Part shown: in pieces, positions 35,214 through 43,652 of the stretch | Layout: every line of letters starts with the position of its first letter | Numbering within the stretch: the first letter of the stretch is position 1 | Source: Devosia elaeis | Lineage (GTDB): Bacteria > Pseudomonadota > Alphaproteobacteria > Rhizobiales > Devosiaceae | Direction: 5' to 3' | DNA: 64,000 nucleotides | Assembly: GCF_001650025.1 (NCBI RefSeq) | Contig: NZ_LVVY01000074.1 | Coordinates: 1 to 64,000 of the forward strand | Position numbers and translations under genes: made by a program | Notes under the pieces: generated by a model | The model's input: the letters and a program-made list of their open reading frames with translations, nothing else | The model's database searches: none | Told to the model about the DNA's origin: nothing

Positions 35214-36058
35214 TGGGCGCGACTTTCGATCTCTGGAAATTCACCAAGAGCGTGCTGTTCTACGCGCTGGTCGCGGTCATCGTGGTGGTCTCGGTGTTCC
35301 CGTTCTACTACGCGATCCTGACCAGCTTCAAATCCGGCACGGACCTGTTCCGCGTCACCTATTGGCCGACCAATATTTCCTGGAACAATTATGTCCAGGT
35401 GTTCACCCAGGGCAGCTTCGTGCAGAACCTGCTCAACTCGATCTTCGTGGCCACCGTGACGGTGCTGCTGGCGCTGTTCCTGGCGGTCACGGCCAGTTTC
35501 GCGCTGTCCCGCGTGCGGTTCGCGGGGCGGGGCCTGTTGCTGATGACGATCCTGGCGGTGTCGATGTTCCCGCAGATCGCGGTGCTGGCCGGCCTGTTCG
35601 AGGTCATCCGCATGCTGGGCATCTACAATACGCCCTGGGCGCTGATCTTCTCCTATACGATCTTCACGCTGCCGTTCACCGTGTGGGTATTGACCACCTT
35701 CATGCGCGAATTGCCGGTGGAAATCGAGGAAGCGGCGATCGTGGATGGCGCGTCGCCCTGGGTCATCATCACGCGGGTATTCATGCCGCTGATGTGGCCG
35801 GCTTTGGTGACCACGGGTCTCTTGGCCTTTATCGGCGCCTGGAACGAATTCCTCTTCGCGCTGACCTTCACCTCGTCCAATGCGACACGCACCGTGCCGG
35901 TGGCCATCGCGCTGCTCTCGGGCGGGTCGCAGTTCGAAATTCCGTGGGGCATCATCATGGCGGCTTCGGTGGTGGTCACCGTGCCGCTGGTGGTGCTGGT
36001 GCTCATCTTCCAGCGCAAGATCGTGTCGGGCCTGACGGCCGGCGGCGTCAAAGGCTAA
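35213..36058 (+). CDS. thuG: Trehalose-type ABC transporter permease ThuG
   Basis: A 281-residue MalG-like inner-membrane protein with hydrophobic segments at about 15-38, 80-105, 115-140, 150-170, 195-215 and 245-268. The EAA motif is EEAAIVDGASPWVIITRVFMP, and the C terminus is RKIVSGLTAGGVKG. It overlaps thuF by one base and precedes thuK by 12 bases. Confidence 0.92.
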   Translation: MGATFDLWKFTKSVLFYALVAVIVVVSVFPFYYAILTSFKSGTDLFRVTYWPTNISWNNYVQVFTQGSFVQNLLNSIFVATVTVLLALFLAVTASFALSRVRFAGRGLLLMTILAVSMFPQIAVLAGLFEVIRMLGIYNTPWALIFSYTIFTLPFTVWVLTTFMRELPVEIEEAAIVDGASPWVIITRVFMPLMWPALVTTGLLAFIGAWNEFLFALTFTSSNATRTVPVAIALLSGGSQFEIPWGIIMAASVVVTVPLVVLVLIFQRKIVSGLTAGGVKG

Positions 36059-36070
36059 GGGAAAAAGAAA

Positions 36071-37075
36071 ATGGCAAGCATCGAGCTGCGCAATATCCGC
36101 AAGTCCTTCGGCGTCGTGGACGTCATCAAGGGCGTGGACCTGGAGATCAAGAAGGGCGAATTCATGGTCTTTGTCGGCCCTTCGGGATGCGGCAAGTCCA
36201 CGCTGCTGCGGCTGATCTCGGGGCTGGAGGACATCACTTCGGGCGAAATGCTGTTCGACGGCAAGGTGGTCAACGCCCTGGCGCCGTCCAAGCGCGGCAT
36301 CGCCATGGTGTTCCAGTCCTATGCGCTTTATCCGCATATGACGGTCTACGAGAACATGGCCTTCGGGCTGACGCTGGAAAAGGGCCACGGCAAGGAGGAA
36401 ATCCGCCAGCGCGTGGAAAAGGCGGCGGACATGCTGCAAATCCGCGAATATCTCGACCGCCTGCCCAAGCAGCTTTCGGGCGGGCAGCGCCAGCGCGTGG
36501 CCATCGGCCGCGCGATCACCCGCGATCCCAAAGTCTTCCTGTTCGACGAGCCGCTCTCCAATCTCGACGCCGCCTTGCGCGTGGCGACGCGTATCGAGAT
36601 CGCCAAGCTGCATGAGGGCATGCACGACGTCACCATGATCTATGTGACGCATGACCAGGTCGAAGCGATGACGCTGGCCGACCGCATCTGCGTGTTGCGC
36701 GACGGCATCGTGGAGCAGGTCGGCACGCCCATGGAACTCTATGAGCGGCCGGACAGCATTTTCGTGGCCGGGTTCATCGGCTCGCCGAAGATGAACTTCA
36801 TCGGCGGGGAAAAGGCGGAAAGCTTCGGCTGCACGACCCTGGGCATTCGCGGCGAGCACATGCTGGTGCGGCCCGACGGCATCTGGCAGGGCACGGTGAT
36901 CCATACCGAGAACCTGGGCGCGGACGCCTATGTCTATCTCGAGATGGGCACAGAGGAGCCAGTCGTGGTGCGGCTGGAAGGGGCCGCGCAATATAATAGC
37001 GGCGAGACGCTGCGGGTCTCGCCGATGGAGGACAAAATCCACCGGTTCGACGCGGCGGGCAAGCCGATCCGCTGA
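36071..37075 (+). CDS. thuK: Trehalose-type ABC transporter ATPase ThuK
   Basis: A 334-residue MalK-like ATPase with Walker [10 protein letters not shown], signature [19 protein letters not shown] and [10 protein letters not shown]. The C-terminal TOBE-type regulatory domain (FIGSPKMNF, GIRGEHMLV) is present. Energises ThuFG. About 50% of its wording is shared with the polyol ATPase at 16702-17697, as expected for CUT1 paralogues. Confidence 0.92.
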   Translation: MASIELRNIRKSFGVVDVIKGVDLEIKKGEFMVFVGPSGCGKSTLLRLISGLEDITSGEMLFDGKVVNALAPSKRGIAMVFQSYALYPHMTVYENMAFGLTLEKGHGKEEIRQRVEKAADMLQIREYLDRLPKQLSGGQRQRVAIGRAITRDPKVFLFDEPLSNLDAALRVATRIEIAKLHEGMHDVTMIYVTHDQVEAMTLADRICVLRDGIVEQVGTPMELYERPDSIFVAGFIGSPKMNFIGGEKAESFGCTTLGIRGEHMLVRPDGIWQGTVIHTENLGADAYVYLEMGTEEPVVVRLEGAAQYNSGETLRVSPMEDKIHRFDAAGKPIR

Positions 37076-37091
37076 ACAAGTGCTTTTGAGG

Positions 37092-37181
37092 TGGCGGTGC
37101 AAAGCATCGCCATCTTGTTGACCCAAAGTGTCCTTCGCCGGAAAGCGGGAGCCGATTGCGCAAGCAGGGGTTCCCGCTTTC
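37092..37181. repeat. Two hairpins between thuK and thuA
   Basis: TGGCGGTGC-aaa-GCATCGCCA (37092-37112, one mismatch), then GAAAGCGGGA (37141-37150) / TCCCGCTTTC (37172-37181), a perfect 10-bp inverted repeat with a 21-base loop. Neither has a T-tract, so RNA stabilisation or attenuation is likelier than termination. Confidence 0.6.
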
Positions 37182-37243
37182 GCGGACAGGCGCCCAGTTT
37201 AAACAGCGGCATCCTCCCTTGCCGCTTCTAGCAGGAGATTATC

Positions 37244-38032
37244 ATGGCCATCCGTACCCTGGTGTGGGGCGAGAACGTTCACGAGCAGAAGAACAAGGTC
37301 GTTGCCGAAAACTATCCCAAGGGGATGCATAACCAGATCGCGGCGCTGCTGGCGTCGGATCCCAATATCACGACCAGGACCACGACCCTGCAGGAGCCCG
37401 AGCATGGCTGCACCGAGGAGGCGCTGGCCAATACCGACGTGCTGATCTGGTGGGGCCACGCCGCCCATGACAAGGTCGACGACGCGGTGGTCAAGCGCGT
37501 CATGGAGCATGTCTGGCAGGGCATGGGCCTGATCGTGCTTCATTCGGGGCACCATTCCAAGGTGTTCAAGGGCCTGATGGGGTCGCCGGCCAATCTGCAC
37601 TGGCGCGAGGCCGGCGAGCGCGAACGGCTCTGGGTGGTCAATCCCGGCCATCCCATCGCCAAGGGCCTGCCGCCCTATTTCGAGCTCGAATACGAGGAAA
37701 TGTATGGCGAGCCCTTCACCGTGCCGGAGCCGCTGGAAACGGTGTTCGTCTCCTGGTTCCAGGGCGGGGAAGTGTTCCGGAGCGGGCTGACCTATCGGCG
37801 TGGCGCTGGCAATATCTTCTATTTCCGTCCCGGCCACGAAACCTATCCCACCTATCACGACGCCAATGTGGGCCAGGTGCTGCGCAATGCGGTCAACTGG
37901 GCCTATAGCGGGCAGCGCCACAGCCATCTGATGAAGGCGCCGAATACGCCGGTGGGCGAGGCGATCGAGAAGATCGAGGAACGCGGCGCCAAGCTGTCGG
38001 CGAGCGATCATGCGGGTGAAGTGAAGGCCTAG
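37244..38032 (+). CDS. thuA: ThuA, trehalose utilisation protein
   Basis: A 262-residue glutamine-amidotransferase-fold ThuA domain protein: [47 protein letters not shown] and [29 protein letters not shown]. In Sinorhizobium and Agrobacterium, ThuA acts with ThuB in converting imported trehalose and related disaccharides to 3-keto forms. Cytoplasmic, no signal peptide. AGGAGATT precedes the ATG. Confidence 0.93.
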   Translation: MAIRTLVWGENVHEQKNKVVAENYPKGMHNQIAALLASDPNITTRTTTLQEPEHGCTEEALANTDVLIWWGHAAHDKVDDAVVKRVMEHVWQGMGLIVLHSGHHSKVFKGLMGSPANLHWREAGERERLWVVNPGHPIAKGLPPYFELEYEEMYGEPFTVPEPLETVFVSWFQGGEVFRSGLTYRRGAGNIFYFRPGHETYPTYHDANVGQVLRNAVNWAYSGQRHSHLMKAPNTPVGEAIEKIEERGAKLSASDHAGEVKA

Positions 38033-38060
38033 CGGCTTCCCATTTCTCACGTTCATAGTC

Positions 38061-38157
38061 ATTGCCCGGCTTGTCCGGGCAATCCATCGGGCCGGGAGAG
38101 TCGTAAGAAAGATGGATCACCCGGTCCTCGGGTCAGGCCCGAGGATGGCCGGGTGAT
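38061..38157. repeat. Palindromic repeats between thuA and thuB
   Basis: TTGCCCGGCTTGTCCGGGCAA at the left and ATCACCCGG...CCGGGTGAT at the right, the latter enclosing CCTCGGGTCAGGCCCGAGG. Relatives at 39335-39412 and 47507-47592. Confidence 0.8.
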
Positions 38158-38243
38158 GACGATGGTTGAGAATGCGGTTCATTTCCCCGGAGGAATGGAC
38201 CGTTATACATTGCAAGCGGGCTGGGTGCCCAAGGAATAAAACT

Positions 38244-39287
38244 ATGCGGATCCTCATTCTGGGAACCGGCGGCATGGCCAATACGCATGCCAAGAATTTC
38301 GCCTCCATCGAGGGCGTGACCCTGGCGGGCGGCGTCGACGTCGATCCGGCGCGGGTGGAAGCGTTCTGCGCCGCGCACAATATCGAGCGCGGTTTCGGTT
38401 CGCTCGATGCGGCCCTGGCCTGGGGCGAGTTCGACGCGGTGGCCAATGTGACGCCGGACAGCGTGCATTACCCAACCACCATGGCGGCCCTGGCGGCCCG
38501 CAAGCATGTCTTCTGCGAAAAGCCGCTGGCGACGGACCATGCGCGGGCGCTGGAAATGACCGAGACGGCCGAGCGGCTGGGCCTGGTCAATATGGTCAAC
38601 CTGACCTATCGCAATGTCGCGCAATTGCAGAAGGCGCGCGAGATCGTGACATCGGGCCAGGTGGGGTCGGTCAAGCATTTCGAGGCGAGCTATCTGCAGA
38701 GCTGGCTGGTCTCCAAGGCCTGGGGCGATTGGCGCACGGAAAGCCAGTGGCTGTGGCGGCTCTCCAAGAAGCACGGCTCGAACGGTGTGCTCGGCGATAT
38801 CGGCGTGCACATCCTCGATTTCGCCGCCTATGGCGCGGGCAGCGATTTCTCGAAAGTGTTCTGTCGGCTGGAGACCTTCGAGAAGGCCGAAGGCAACAGA
38901 ATCGGCGAATATGACCTGGACGCCAATGACAGCTTCGCCATGACGGCGCAGCTGGAGAACGGGGCGCTGGGCGTGATCCATGCCACGCGCTGGGCGACGG
39001 GGCATTTCAACGAATTGCGGCTGCGAGTCTATGGCGAAAAAGGCTCGCTGGAAGTGCAGCATCGGCACGACTGGTCCAAGCTCTTCACCTGCCTGGGGGA
39101 AGATGTGGAGACCGGGACCTGGACCGAGGTGGAGGTCGATCCCGTGCCGACCAATTACCAGCGCTTCGTCGATGCCTGCCGCATGGGCCGCAATCTCGAA
39201 CCCAGTTTCCGCCACGCCACCAATATCCAGAAAGTGCTGGACCTGGGCACGGTGACCGACCGGGACCGCATGGAACACGTGGTTTAG
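38244..39287 (+). CDS. thuB: ThuB, Gfo/Idh/MocA-family sugar dehydrogenase
   Basis: 347 residues from ATG 38244 (AAGGAAT upstream; the longer frame lacks a site). N-terminal Rossmann LILGTGGMANTHAKNF, the family signature VFCEKPLATD with the cofactor-contact Lys, and the C-terminal alpha/beta domain with GDIGVHILDFAAYGAG (catalytic Asp/His). Oxidises C3 of a glucosyl unit with ThuA's help. Last gene of the operon, with a repeat then a terminator downstream. Confidence 0.92.
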   Translation: MRILILGTGGMANTHAKNFASIEGVTLAGGVDVDPARVEAFCAAHNIERGFGSLDAALAWGEFDAVANVTPDSVHYPTTMAALAARKHVFCEKPLATDHARALEMTETAERLGLVNMVNLTYRNVAQLQKAREIVTSGQVGSVKHFEASYLQSWLVSKAWGDWRTESQWLWRLSKKHGSNGVLGDIGVHILDFAAYGAGSDFSKVFCRLETFEKAEGNRIGEYDLDANDSFAMTAQLENGALGVIHATRWATGHFNELRLRVYGEKGSLEVQHRHDWSKLFTCLGEDVETGTWTEVEVDPVPTNYQRFVDACRMGRNLEPSFRHATNIQKVLDLGTVTDRDRMEHVV

Positions 39288-39334
39288 AGGGCAGTCTGCG
39301 CTGAAGCGCCAGTCGCTTCCGATCCGTTTTTATC

Positions 39335-39412
39335 GTCATTGCCGGGCTTGTCCCGGCAATCCATTTAGCCGCGGGCATGGACCACCGGGACAAGCCCGGT
39401 GGTGACGATGGG
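39335..39412. repeat. Palindromic repeat pair downstream of thuB
   Basis: TCATTGCCGGGCTTGTCCCGG at the left, ACCACCGGGACAAGCCCGGTGG at the right; the two units are inverted to each other. Confidence 0.8.
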
Positions 39413-39472
39413 GATTGCCGTTTAAGCTCGACATGAAACGTTCTGGGCTGTGTGCAACGGCTCAAACAAAAA

Positions 39473-39501
39473 GGCCCCGGCGCAGTGCCGGGGCCTTTTT
39501 T
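39473..39501. terminator. Bidirectional rho-independent terminator
   Basis: GGCCCCGGC-gcagt-GCCGGGGCC stem with A5 on the left and T6 on the right. Serves thuB from one side and the secreted-protein gene at 39514 from the other. Confidence 0.92.
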
Positions 39502-39513
39502 GGACGAGGGCGA

Positions 39514-40005
39514 TCAGGCGCGATCGTCCACATAGACGATGAGCGAACCATCGGCATTGGACTTGACCGCGACCACGTCGGAGGCGGCGTAGCCTTCGGC
39601 CTCGAGCTTGGCCTTGATGGTTTCGTTGCCTTCGATATTGGCATGCAGCGTGGTCTGGCCCTCGGCACCGGCCGACAGGGCCTCATCGAGCGCCGAGGCT
39701 TCGGTCGCCGCATTGCCCTGCAGCGAGGACAGCAGCACGATGGTCACCTTGGATTCATCGGTGATGGCGCTCAAATCCACATCGGCGGAGCCGGAAATCG
39801 AGGAGATCACCGAACCATAGGTGTTGTCGGAATTGCCAGCATTGGCATTGGCGTTTGCATCGGTGCCGACCTGGGCACTCCCGGCCGGGCTATCCACCGA
39901 AACGCCGGCACCGGCGTCGACGCCGACCCCCGCATCCTGTGCGACGGCAAAGGAGCCGGCGCTGAGCAGGGCAGCGATGGAAATGGCGGTCATGGTCTTC
40001 TTCAT
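39514..40005 (-). CDS. Secreted hypothetical protein, Gly/Ala/Asn-rich
   Basis: 163 residues from ATG 40005 (GGAGT upstream), signal peptide MKKTMTAISIAALLSAGSFAVA-Q. The mature N terminus is low-complexity (alternating GVGVDAGAG, SVDS and NANAN tracts), followed by a compact region with SAITDESKVTIVLLSSLQGN, LHANIEGNETIKAKLEAEGYAASDVVAVKS and a final DGSLIVYVDDRA. I recognise no family with certainty; similar short alphaproteobacterial exported proteins are uncharacterised. Confidence 0.75.
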   Translation of the reverse strand: MKKTMTAISIAALLSAGSFAVAQDAGVGVDAGAGVSVDSPAGSAQVGTDANANANAGNSDNTYGSVISSISGSADVDLSAITDESKVTIVLLSSLQGNAATEASALDEALSAGAEGQTTLHANIEGNETIKAKLEAEGYAASDVVAVKSNADGSLIVYVDDRA

Positions 40006-40171
40006 TGTCTTTACTCCTAGTTGCATACGCCCCTCGGACCGCAATAACGTGGGCATCCCATTCAGGTTGCGTGCATTCGTTCACAATCGGAAGAAAAGGG
40101 AAAATCGTGATCGGCCTGCAACCGGGCGGGCCGACCCGACTTATTCGGGCATCGATACAAGGAGCGTCAGC

Positions 40172-40423
40172 ATGTCCATTCTCTGGGCCATCATCATCGG
40201 ATTCTTCGCCGGCCTCATCGCCAAGTGGATCACCCCGGGCGACAACAAGCCCTCGGGCTTCATCCTCACCACGGTCCTGGGGATCGTCGGTTCGGTCCTG
40301 GCGACATGGCTGGGCCAGCAGATCGGCTGGTACAATCCCGGCGACGGCGCAGGCTTCATCGCCTCCATCGTGGGTGCGGTCATCATCCTGCTGATCTGGG
40401 GACAATTGGCGCGTCGCGCCTGA
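40172..40423 (+). CDS. GlsB/YeaQ/YmgE-family small membrane protein
   Basis: 83 residues from ATG 40172 (AAGGAG upstream). Three membrane helices: ILWAIIIGFFAGLIAKWI, GFILTTVLGIVGSVLATWLG and GFIASIVGAVIILLIWGQL, with the family's ITPGDNKPSGF loop. YeaQ/GlsB proteins are transglycosylase-associated stress proteins of unknown mechanism. No exact EcfG promoter was found upstream of it. Confidence 0.88.
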   Translation: MSILWAIIIGFFAGLIAKWITPGDNKPSGFILTTVLGIVGSVLATWLGQQIGWYNPGDGAGFIASIVGAVIILLIWGQLARRA

Positions 40424-40474
40424 GCCGGCAGGTTCCATAAACCGCGGCCATGATCCCGGTATCCAACCGGGATG

Positions 40475-40498
40475 GCGCTCCGCCCGAAGGCGGAGCGC
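40475..40498. terminator. Hairpin between convergent genes
   Basis: GCGCTCCGCC-cgaa-GGCGGAGCGC perfect 10-bp stem; read on the minus strand the loop is C(TTCG)G, a very stable tetraloop. No T-tract on either side. It separates the convergent YeaQ-type gene and lipoprotein gene. Confidence 0.6.
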
Positions 40499-40507
40499 TC
40501 TCGCATA

Positions 40508-40933
40508 TTATTCGATGCCAAACATGGTCTTGGCGGCCTGCTCGGCGGCGTCGCCGGCCTGCTTGACCTGCTCGTCGCTCAGCCCGGCGGCGCGGGCGGC
40601 CTGTTCGGCCTGGGTGCGGGCGTCGGCAACGGCCTGCTGCTTCTGCTCGTCGGTCAGCTGCATTTCGTTGACCTGCTGCTGCACGTTCTCGACGGCCTCT
40701 TCGACCGTCATCTCGGTGCCGGGCACCATGGTGCCGGCGGGCACGTCGACGGAAACGGACGGCGTCGCGGCGGGCGCTTCGGCCGGGGTTTCGGACGGCG
40801 CAGGATCGGCCTCGGGAATGGTTTCGGTCTGGGCGGCCGGAGTCGCGGTCTCGGCGGGCTGGTCGGGGGCGTTGCCGCAGGCGGCCAGGGTCAGCGTTGC
40901 AACCAGGGTTGCGGCGATGGCAAAGGGCTTCAT
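40508..40933 (-). CDS. Small lipoprotein, acidic Pro/Ala-rich, unrecognised
   Basis: 141 residues from ATG 40933. Signal peptide with lipobox LTLAAC (Cys at about residue 19), then a Pro/Glu/Thr-rich linker (about residues 22-60) and a helical, Gln/Ala-rich C-terminal half containing EEAVENVQQQVNEMQLTDEQKQ and two similar DEQ[KV]xQA segments. Probably membrane-anchored through lipid with an extended periplasmic reach. No known family is evident. Confidence 0.75.
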   Translation of the reverse strand: MKPFAIAATLVATLTLAACGNAPDQPAETATPAAQTETIPEADPAPSETPAEAPAATPSVSVDVPAGTMVPGTEMTVEEAVENVQQQVNEMQLTDEQKQQAVADARTQAEQAARAAGLSDEQVKQAGDAAEQAAKTMFGIE

Positions 40934-41055
40934 TGGGAACTCTTTTGCGTCAAGGGGTTGGGTCTCTTCACGAGACCGTGAGTGACTGTCCCGCAATCAT
41001 GTCGAAGTTGCGTCAGGAATTGGGTGAAGTTCGGGCAAACGCAGTTCCGAAACGA

Positions 41056-41080
41056 AAAAGGGGCGCCGAAGCGCCCCTTC
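41056..41080 (-). terminator. Rho-independent terminator of the 5'-nucleotidase gene
   Basis: GGGGCGC-cgaa-GCGCCCC stem (41061-41078), T5 on the minus strand. About 20 bases past the stop at 41100. Confidence 0.88.
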
Positions 41081-41099
41081 CGTGCCCTTTATGCAGGGT

Positions 41100-42704
41100 C
41101 TATTCGATGACGGTAATGCGGCCATCGGTATAGGGCGTGTATTCGCCGCCCTGCTTGGCGATGTAATCGGCCAGCACCTGCTCCAGCGGCGGGCCGAAAT
41201 CATAGGGATTGTCGCCTTCGGCAAAGGTGCCGTAGCCGTCGCCGCCGCCACGCATGTAATTGTTGGTGGCGATCTTGTAGGTGGCTTCCTCGTCGATCGG
41301 GACCCAGTCGTCGCCGGAGCGGACCATGACGTCGCTGATGCGTTCGCCGGCGGGCTTGGACAGGGTGTAGCTGTATTTGAGGCCCGCGACCTGCGAGAAG
41401 CGGCCGGCGCCGTTTTCGATGTCGGAAGCGCCGTTTTCAAGCGCGTCGATCACGTCAGCGCCGGAAATTTCGACAGTGGCCAGCGTGTTGGAGAAGGGCA
41501 GGACGGTCAGCGCCTCGCCCATGGTGATCTCGCCGGCATCGATCGAGGCGCGCAGGCCGCCGCCATTCTGGATGGCGATGGTGACGCCCTGGTCGGCCAC
41601 GCGATCGAGCATGGCATCGGCGACTAGGTTGCCCATGGTGCATTCCATGACGCGGCAGGTTTCACGCGAGCCATCGATGGCTTCGGTGGTGGTGCCGATG
41701 ACCTGGGCCATCAATTCCTGGATCGGCTCTTCGAGTTCGGCCAGGCGGGTGACATAGGCCTCATGGGGCTCGACCGAGGCATCCATCAGGATGGGGGCGC
41801 CGTCGGCGGAGGTCACATTGCCTTCATCATCCCAGGTGACGACCAGGTCGCCGAGATATTTGCCATAGGAATAGGCGGTGACGACCGGGACTTCGACGCC
41901 ATCGGGATTGTTGACCAGGGTGGGGTAGGGGCCGGCGGCGCCTTCCTCGGTATTGGACAAGAGCGTGTGCGAATGGCCGCCAACGATCACGTCGATGCCC
42001 GGCACATTGGCCGCGATCTGCAAATCCTGCGTATAGCCCACATGGGTGAGGGCGATGATCTTGTTGACGCCGGCAGCGGTCAGCGCATCGACCTGGGCGC
42101 GCAGGCTGGTGAAGGTATCCTCGAATTCGACATTGTCGCCGGGCGAGGAGGTTTCATCGGTATCTTCGGCGAGAGCCGAGACGAAGCCGATCTGCTCACC
42201 GCCGACCTCGAGCACGAACGTGCCGGGAATGCGGCCCGCCAGGAGCGGTTCGTTTTCGACATTGGTATTGCCCGAGATGATCGGGAAATCGACGGCATCG
42301 AGCAGTTTTGCGAGTTCCTCGGGGCCGTCGTCGAATTCGTGATTGCCCACGGCCATCACTTCGATGCCGAGATCGTTGGCGAATTCGGCGATGATCTCGC
42401 TGCGGTACTGGGTGTAGAACAGCGAGCCCTGGAACTGGTCGCCGGCATCGACCAGGACGACGTTCTGGCCTTCGAGTTCGGCGCGCTTGGCGTCGATCGC
42501 GGTCTTGAGGCGCGCAATGCCGCCGAAGCATTCGCCGGCGGCATCGGTTTCGACATCGCAATTGGAATCCGAGCTGGTGATCGGGCCAAAGCGGGAATGG
42601 AAATCGTTGATATGCAGGATATTGAGCGTGAACTCGGCATAGGCCGCGCTTGAGAAGCCGGCACAGAGCGTGAGCGCAGTGGCGCCCAGCAATAGGTTTT
42701 TCAT
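41100..42704 (-). CDS. Periplasmic bifunctional metallophosphatase/5'-nucleotidase (UshA family)
   Basis: A 534-residue exported enzyme, signal peptide to about residue 23 (SAAYA-E). Metallophosphatase motifs HINDFHSR, VDAGDQFQG, GNHEFDDG, ALTHVG and GGHSHTLL coordinate two metals. The C-terminal substrate domain has GNLVADAMLDR, NGGGLRASID, LPFSNTLATVEISG and NNYMRGGGDGY. It hydrolyses nucleotides to nucleosides and phosphate in the periplasm. A 34-base dyad lies about 100 bases upstream, shared with the divergent ThuA-like gene. Confidence 0.93.
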   Translation of the reverse strand: MKNLLLGATALTLCAGFSSAAYAEFTLNILHINDFHSRFGPITSSDSNCDVETDAAGECFGGIARLKTAIDAKRAELEGQNVVLVDAGDQFQGSLFYTQYRSEIIAEFANDLGIEVMAVGNHEFDDGPEELAKLLDAVDFPIISGNTNVENEPLLAGRIPGTFVLEVGGEQIGFVSALAEDTDETSSPGDNVEFEDTFTSLRAQVDALTAAGVNKIIALTHVGYTQDLQIAANVPGIDVIVGGHSHTLLSNTEEGAAGPYPTLVNNPDGVEVPVVTAYSYGKYLGDLVVTWDDEGNVTSADGAPILMDASVEPHEAYVTRLAELEEPIQELMAQVIGTTTEAIDGSRETCRVMECTMGNLVADAMLDRVADQGVTIAIQNGGGLRASIDAGEITMGEALTVLPFSNTLATVEISGADVIDALENGASDIENGAGRFSQVAGLKYSYTLSKPAGERISDVMVRSGDDWVPIDEEATYKIATNNYMRGGGDGYGTFAEGDNPYDFGPPLEQVLADYIAKQGGEYTPYTDGRITVIE

Positions 42705-42800
42705 CCCTGTTTTCCCTTTGCTTTTGCGTTCGACGTCGCCGTCATGCCGGGACAGTTGGCAGGCGCCTGCGTCGAATGCAGTAAAACAGCAATTTATGAC

Positions 42801-42834
42801 GGACGAAAGTGGACCTTTTGGTCAAATTTCGTCC
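42801..42834. promoter_or_regulatory. 34-base interrupted palindrome in the divergent region
   Basis: Outer arms GGACGAAA / TTTCGTCC pair perfectly; inner GACC-TTTT-GGTC is centred on the same axis, with one further T-A pair between. It is nearly equidistant from the starts of the nucleotidase (97 bases) and ThuA-like (94 bases) genes, as expected for an operator of a divergent pair. Confidence 0.6.
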
Positions 42835-42927
42835 CCGTGTGCAGCAAGTTCGCACTGTGATCGGCACGGGGTTTCAATACTGAACCAGTAGGGTATTCTC
42901 CGCCCGCTTGATTTGCGGGGAATGCTC

Positions 42928-43578
42928 ATGCGCAGTGCTTTGATCGTCTATGGTGGCTGGGAAGGTCATGATCCGGAGGAATGCGCCTCCATCTATCGCC
43001 GCTGGCTGCACGAGGACGGCTTTTCGGTCCGGACGGCCACGGAAACCAGCGCCTTTGCCGATCCGGCCATTCACGACCTGTCGCTGATCATCCCCATCTA
43101 TACGATGAGCAAGATCGCCAAGGAGGAGGTGGAGAACCTCACCAAGGCGGTCGAGAACGGGGTGGGCCTGGCCGGGCATCACGGCGGCATGAGCGACGCG
43201 TTCCGCGATTCGGTCGAATACCAGTTCATGGTGGGCGGGCAATGGGTGGCCCATCCGGGCAATATCATCGACTACACGGTGGACGTGGCCAAGCCGGACG
43301 ATCCGATCATGGCGGGGATCAAGTCGTTTCCCTATACGTCCGAGCAATATTACATGCATGTCGACCCCTCGAACGAGGTGCTGGCGACGACGACGTTCAG
43401 CGGCGAGCATGCGCCCTGGATCGAGGGCGTGGTGATGCCGGTGGCCTGGAAGCGCCGGCATGGCAAGGGCCGCGTCTTCCACATGACGCTGGGCCACAGC
43501 GTCAAGGAATTCGAGAATCCCAACATGGCGACGATCCTGCGCCGGGGCATCAACTGGGCGGCGCGCGAGGAGGGCTAG
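42928..43578 (+). CDS. ThuA-domain protein, second copy in window
   Basis: 216 residues from ATG 42928 (GCGGGGA 7 bases upstream). ThuA-like fold: ALIVYGGWEGHDPEECASIY, GVGLAGHHGGMSDAFRDS, HPGNIIDYTVDV, EQYYMHVDPSNEVLATTTF and GRVFHMTLGHSVKEFENPNM. It differs clearly from ThuA at 37244 and resembles the group found with sugar dehydrogenases in other bacteria, but no dehydrogenase is adjacent here. Its partner sugar is unknown. Confidence 0.85.
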   Translation: MRSALIVYGGWEGHDPEECASIYRRWLHEDGFSVRTATETSAFADPAIHDLSLIIPIYTMSKIAKEEVENLTKAVENGVGLAGHHGGMSDAFRDSVEYQFMVGGQWVAHPGNIIDYTVDVAKPDDPIMAGIKSFPYTSEQYYMHVDPSNEVLATTTFSGEHAPWIEGVVMPVAWKRRHGKGRVFHMTLGHSVKEFENPNMATILRRGINWAAREEG

Positions 43579-43652
43579 TCGCCGTTCTCAAAGCAAGGTG
43601 AGTTGAAACCGAAAGGGTTTTGGCATCGTATCGCTTGCGGGAGGCACGCGAC

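Noticed and set aside
35168-37126. 652-codon minus-strand frame opposite thuG-thuK
   Set aside because: His/Arg/Asp-rich shadow frame; thuG and thuK have complete family motifs on the plus strand.
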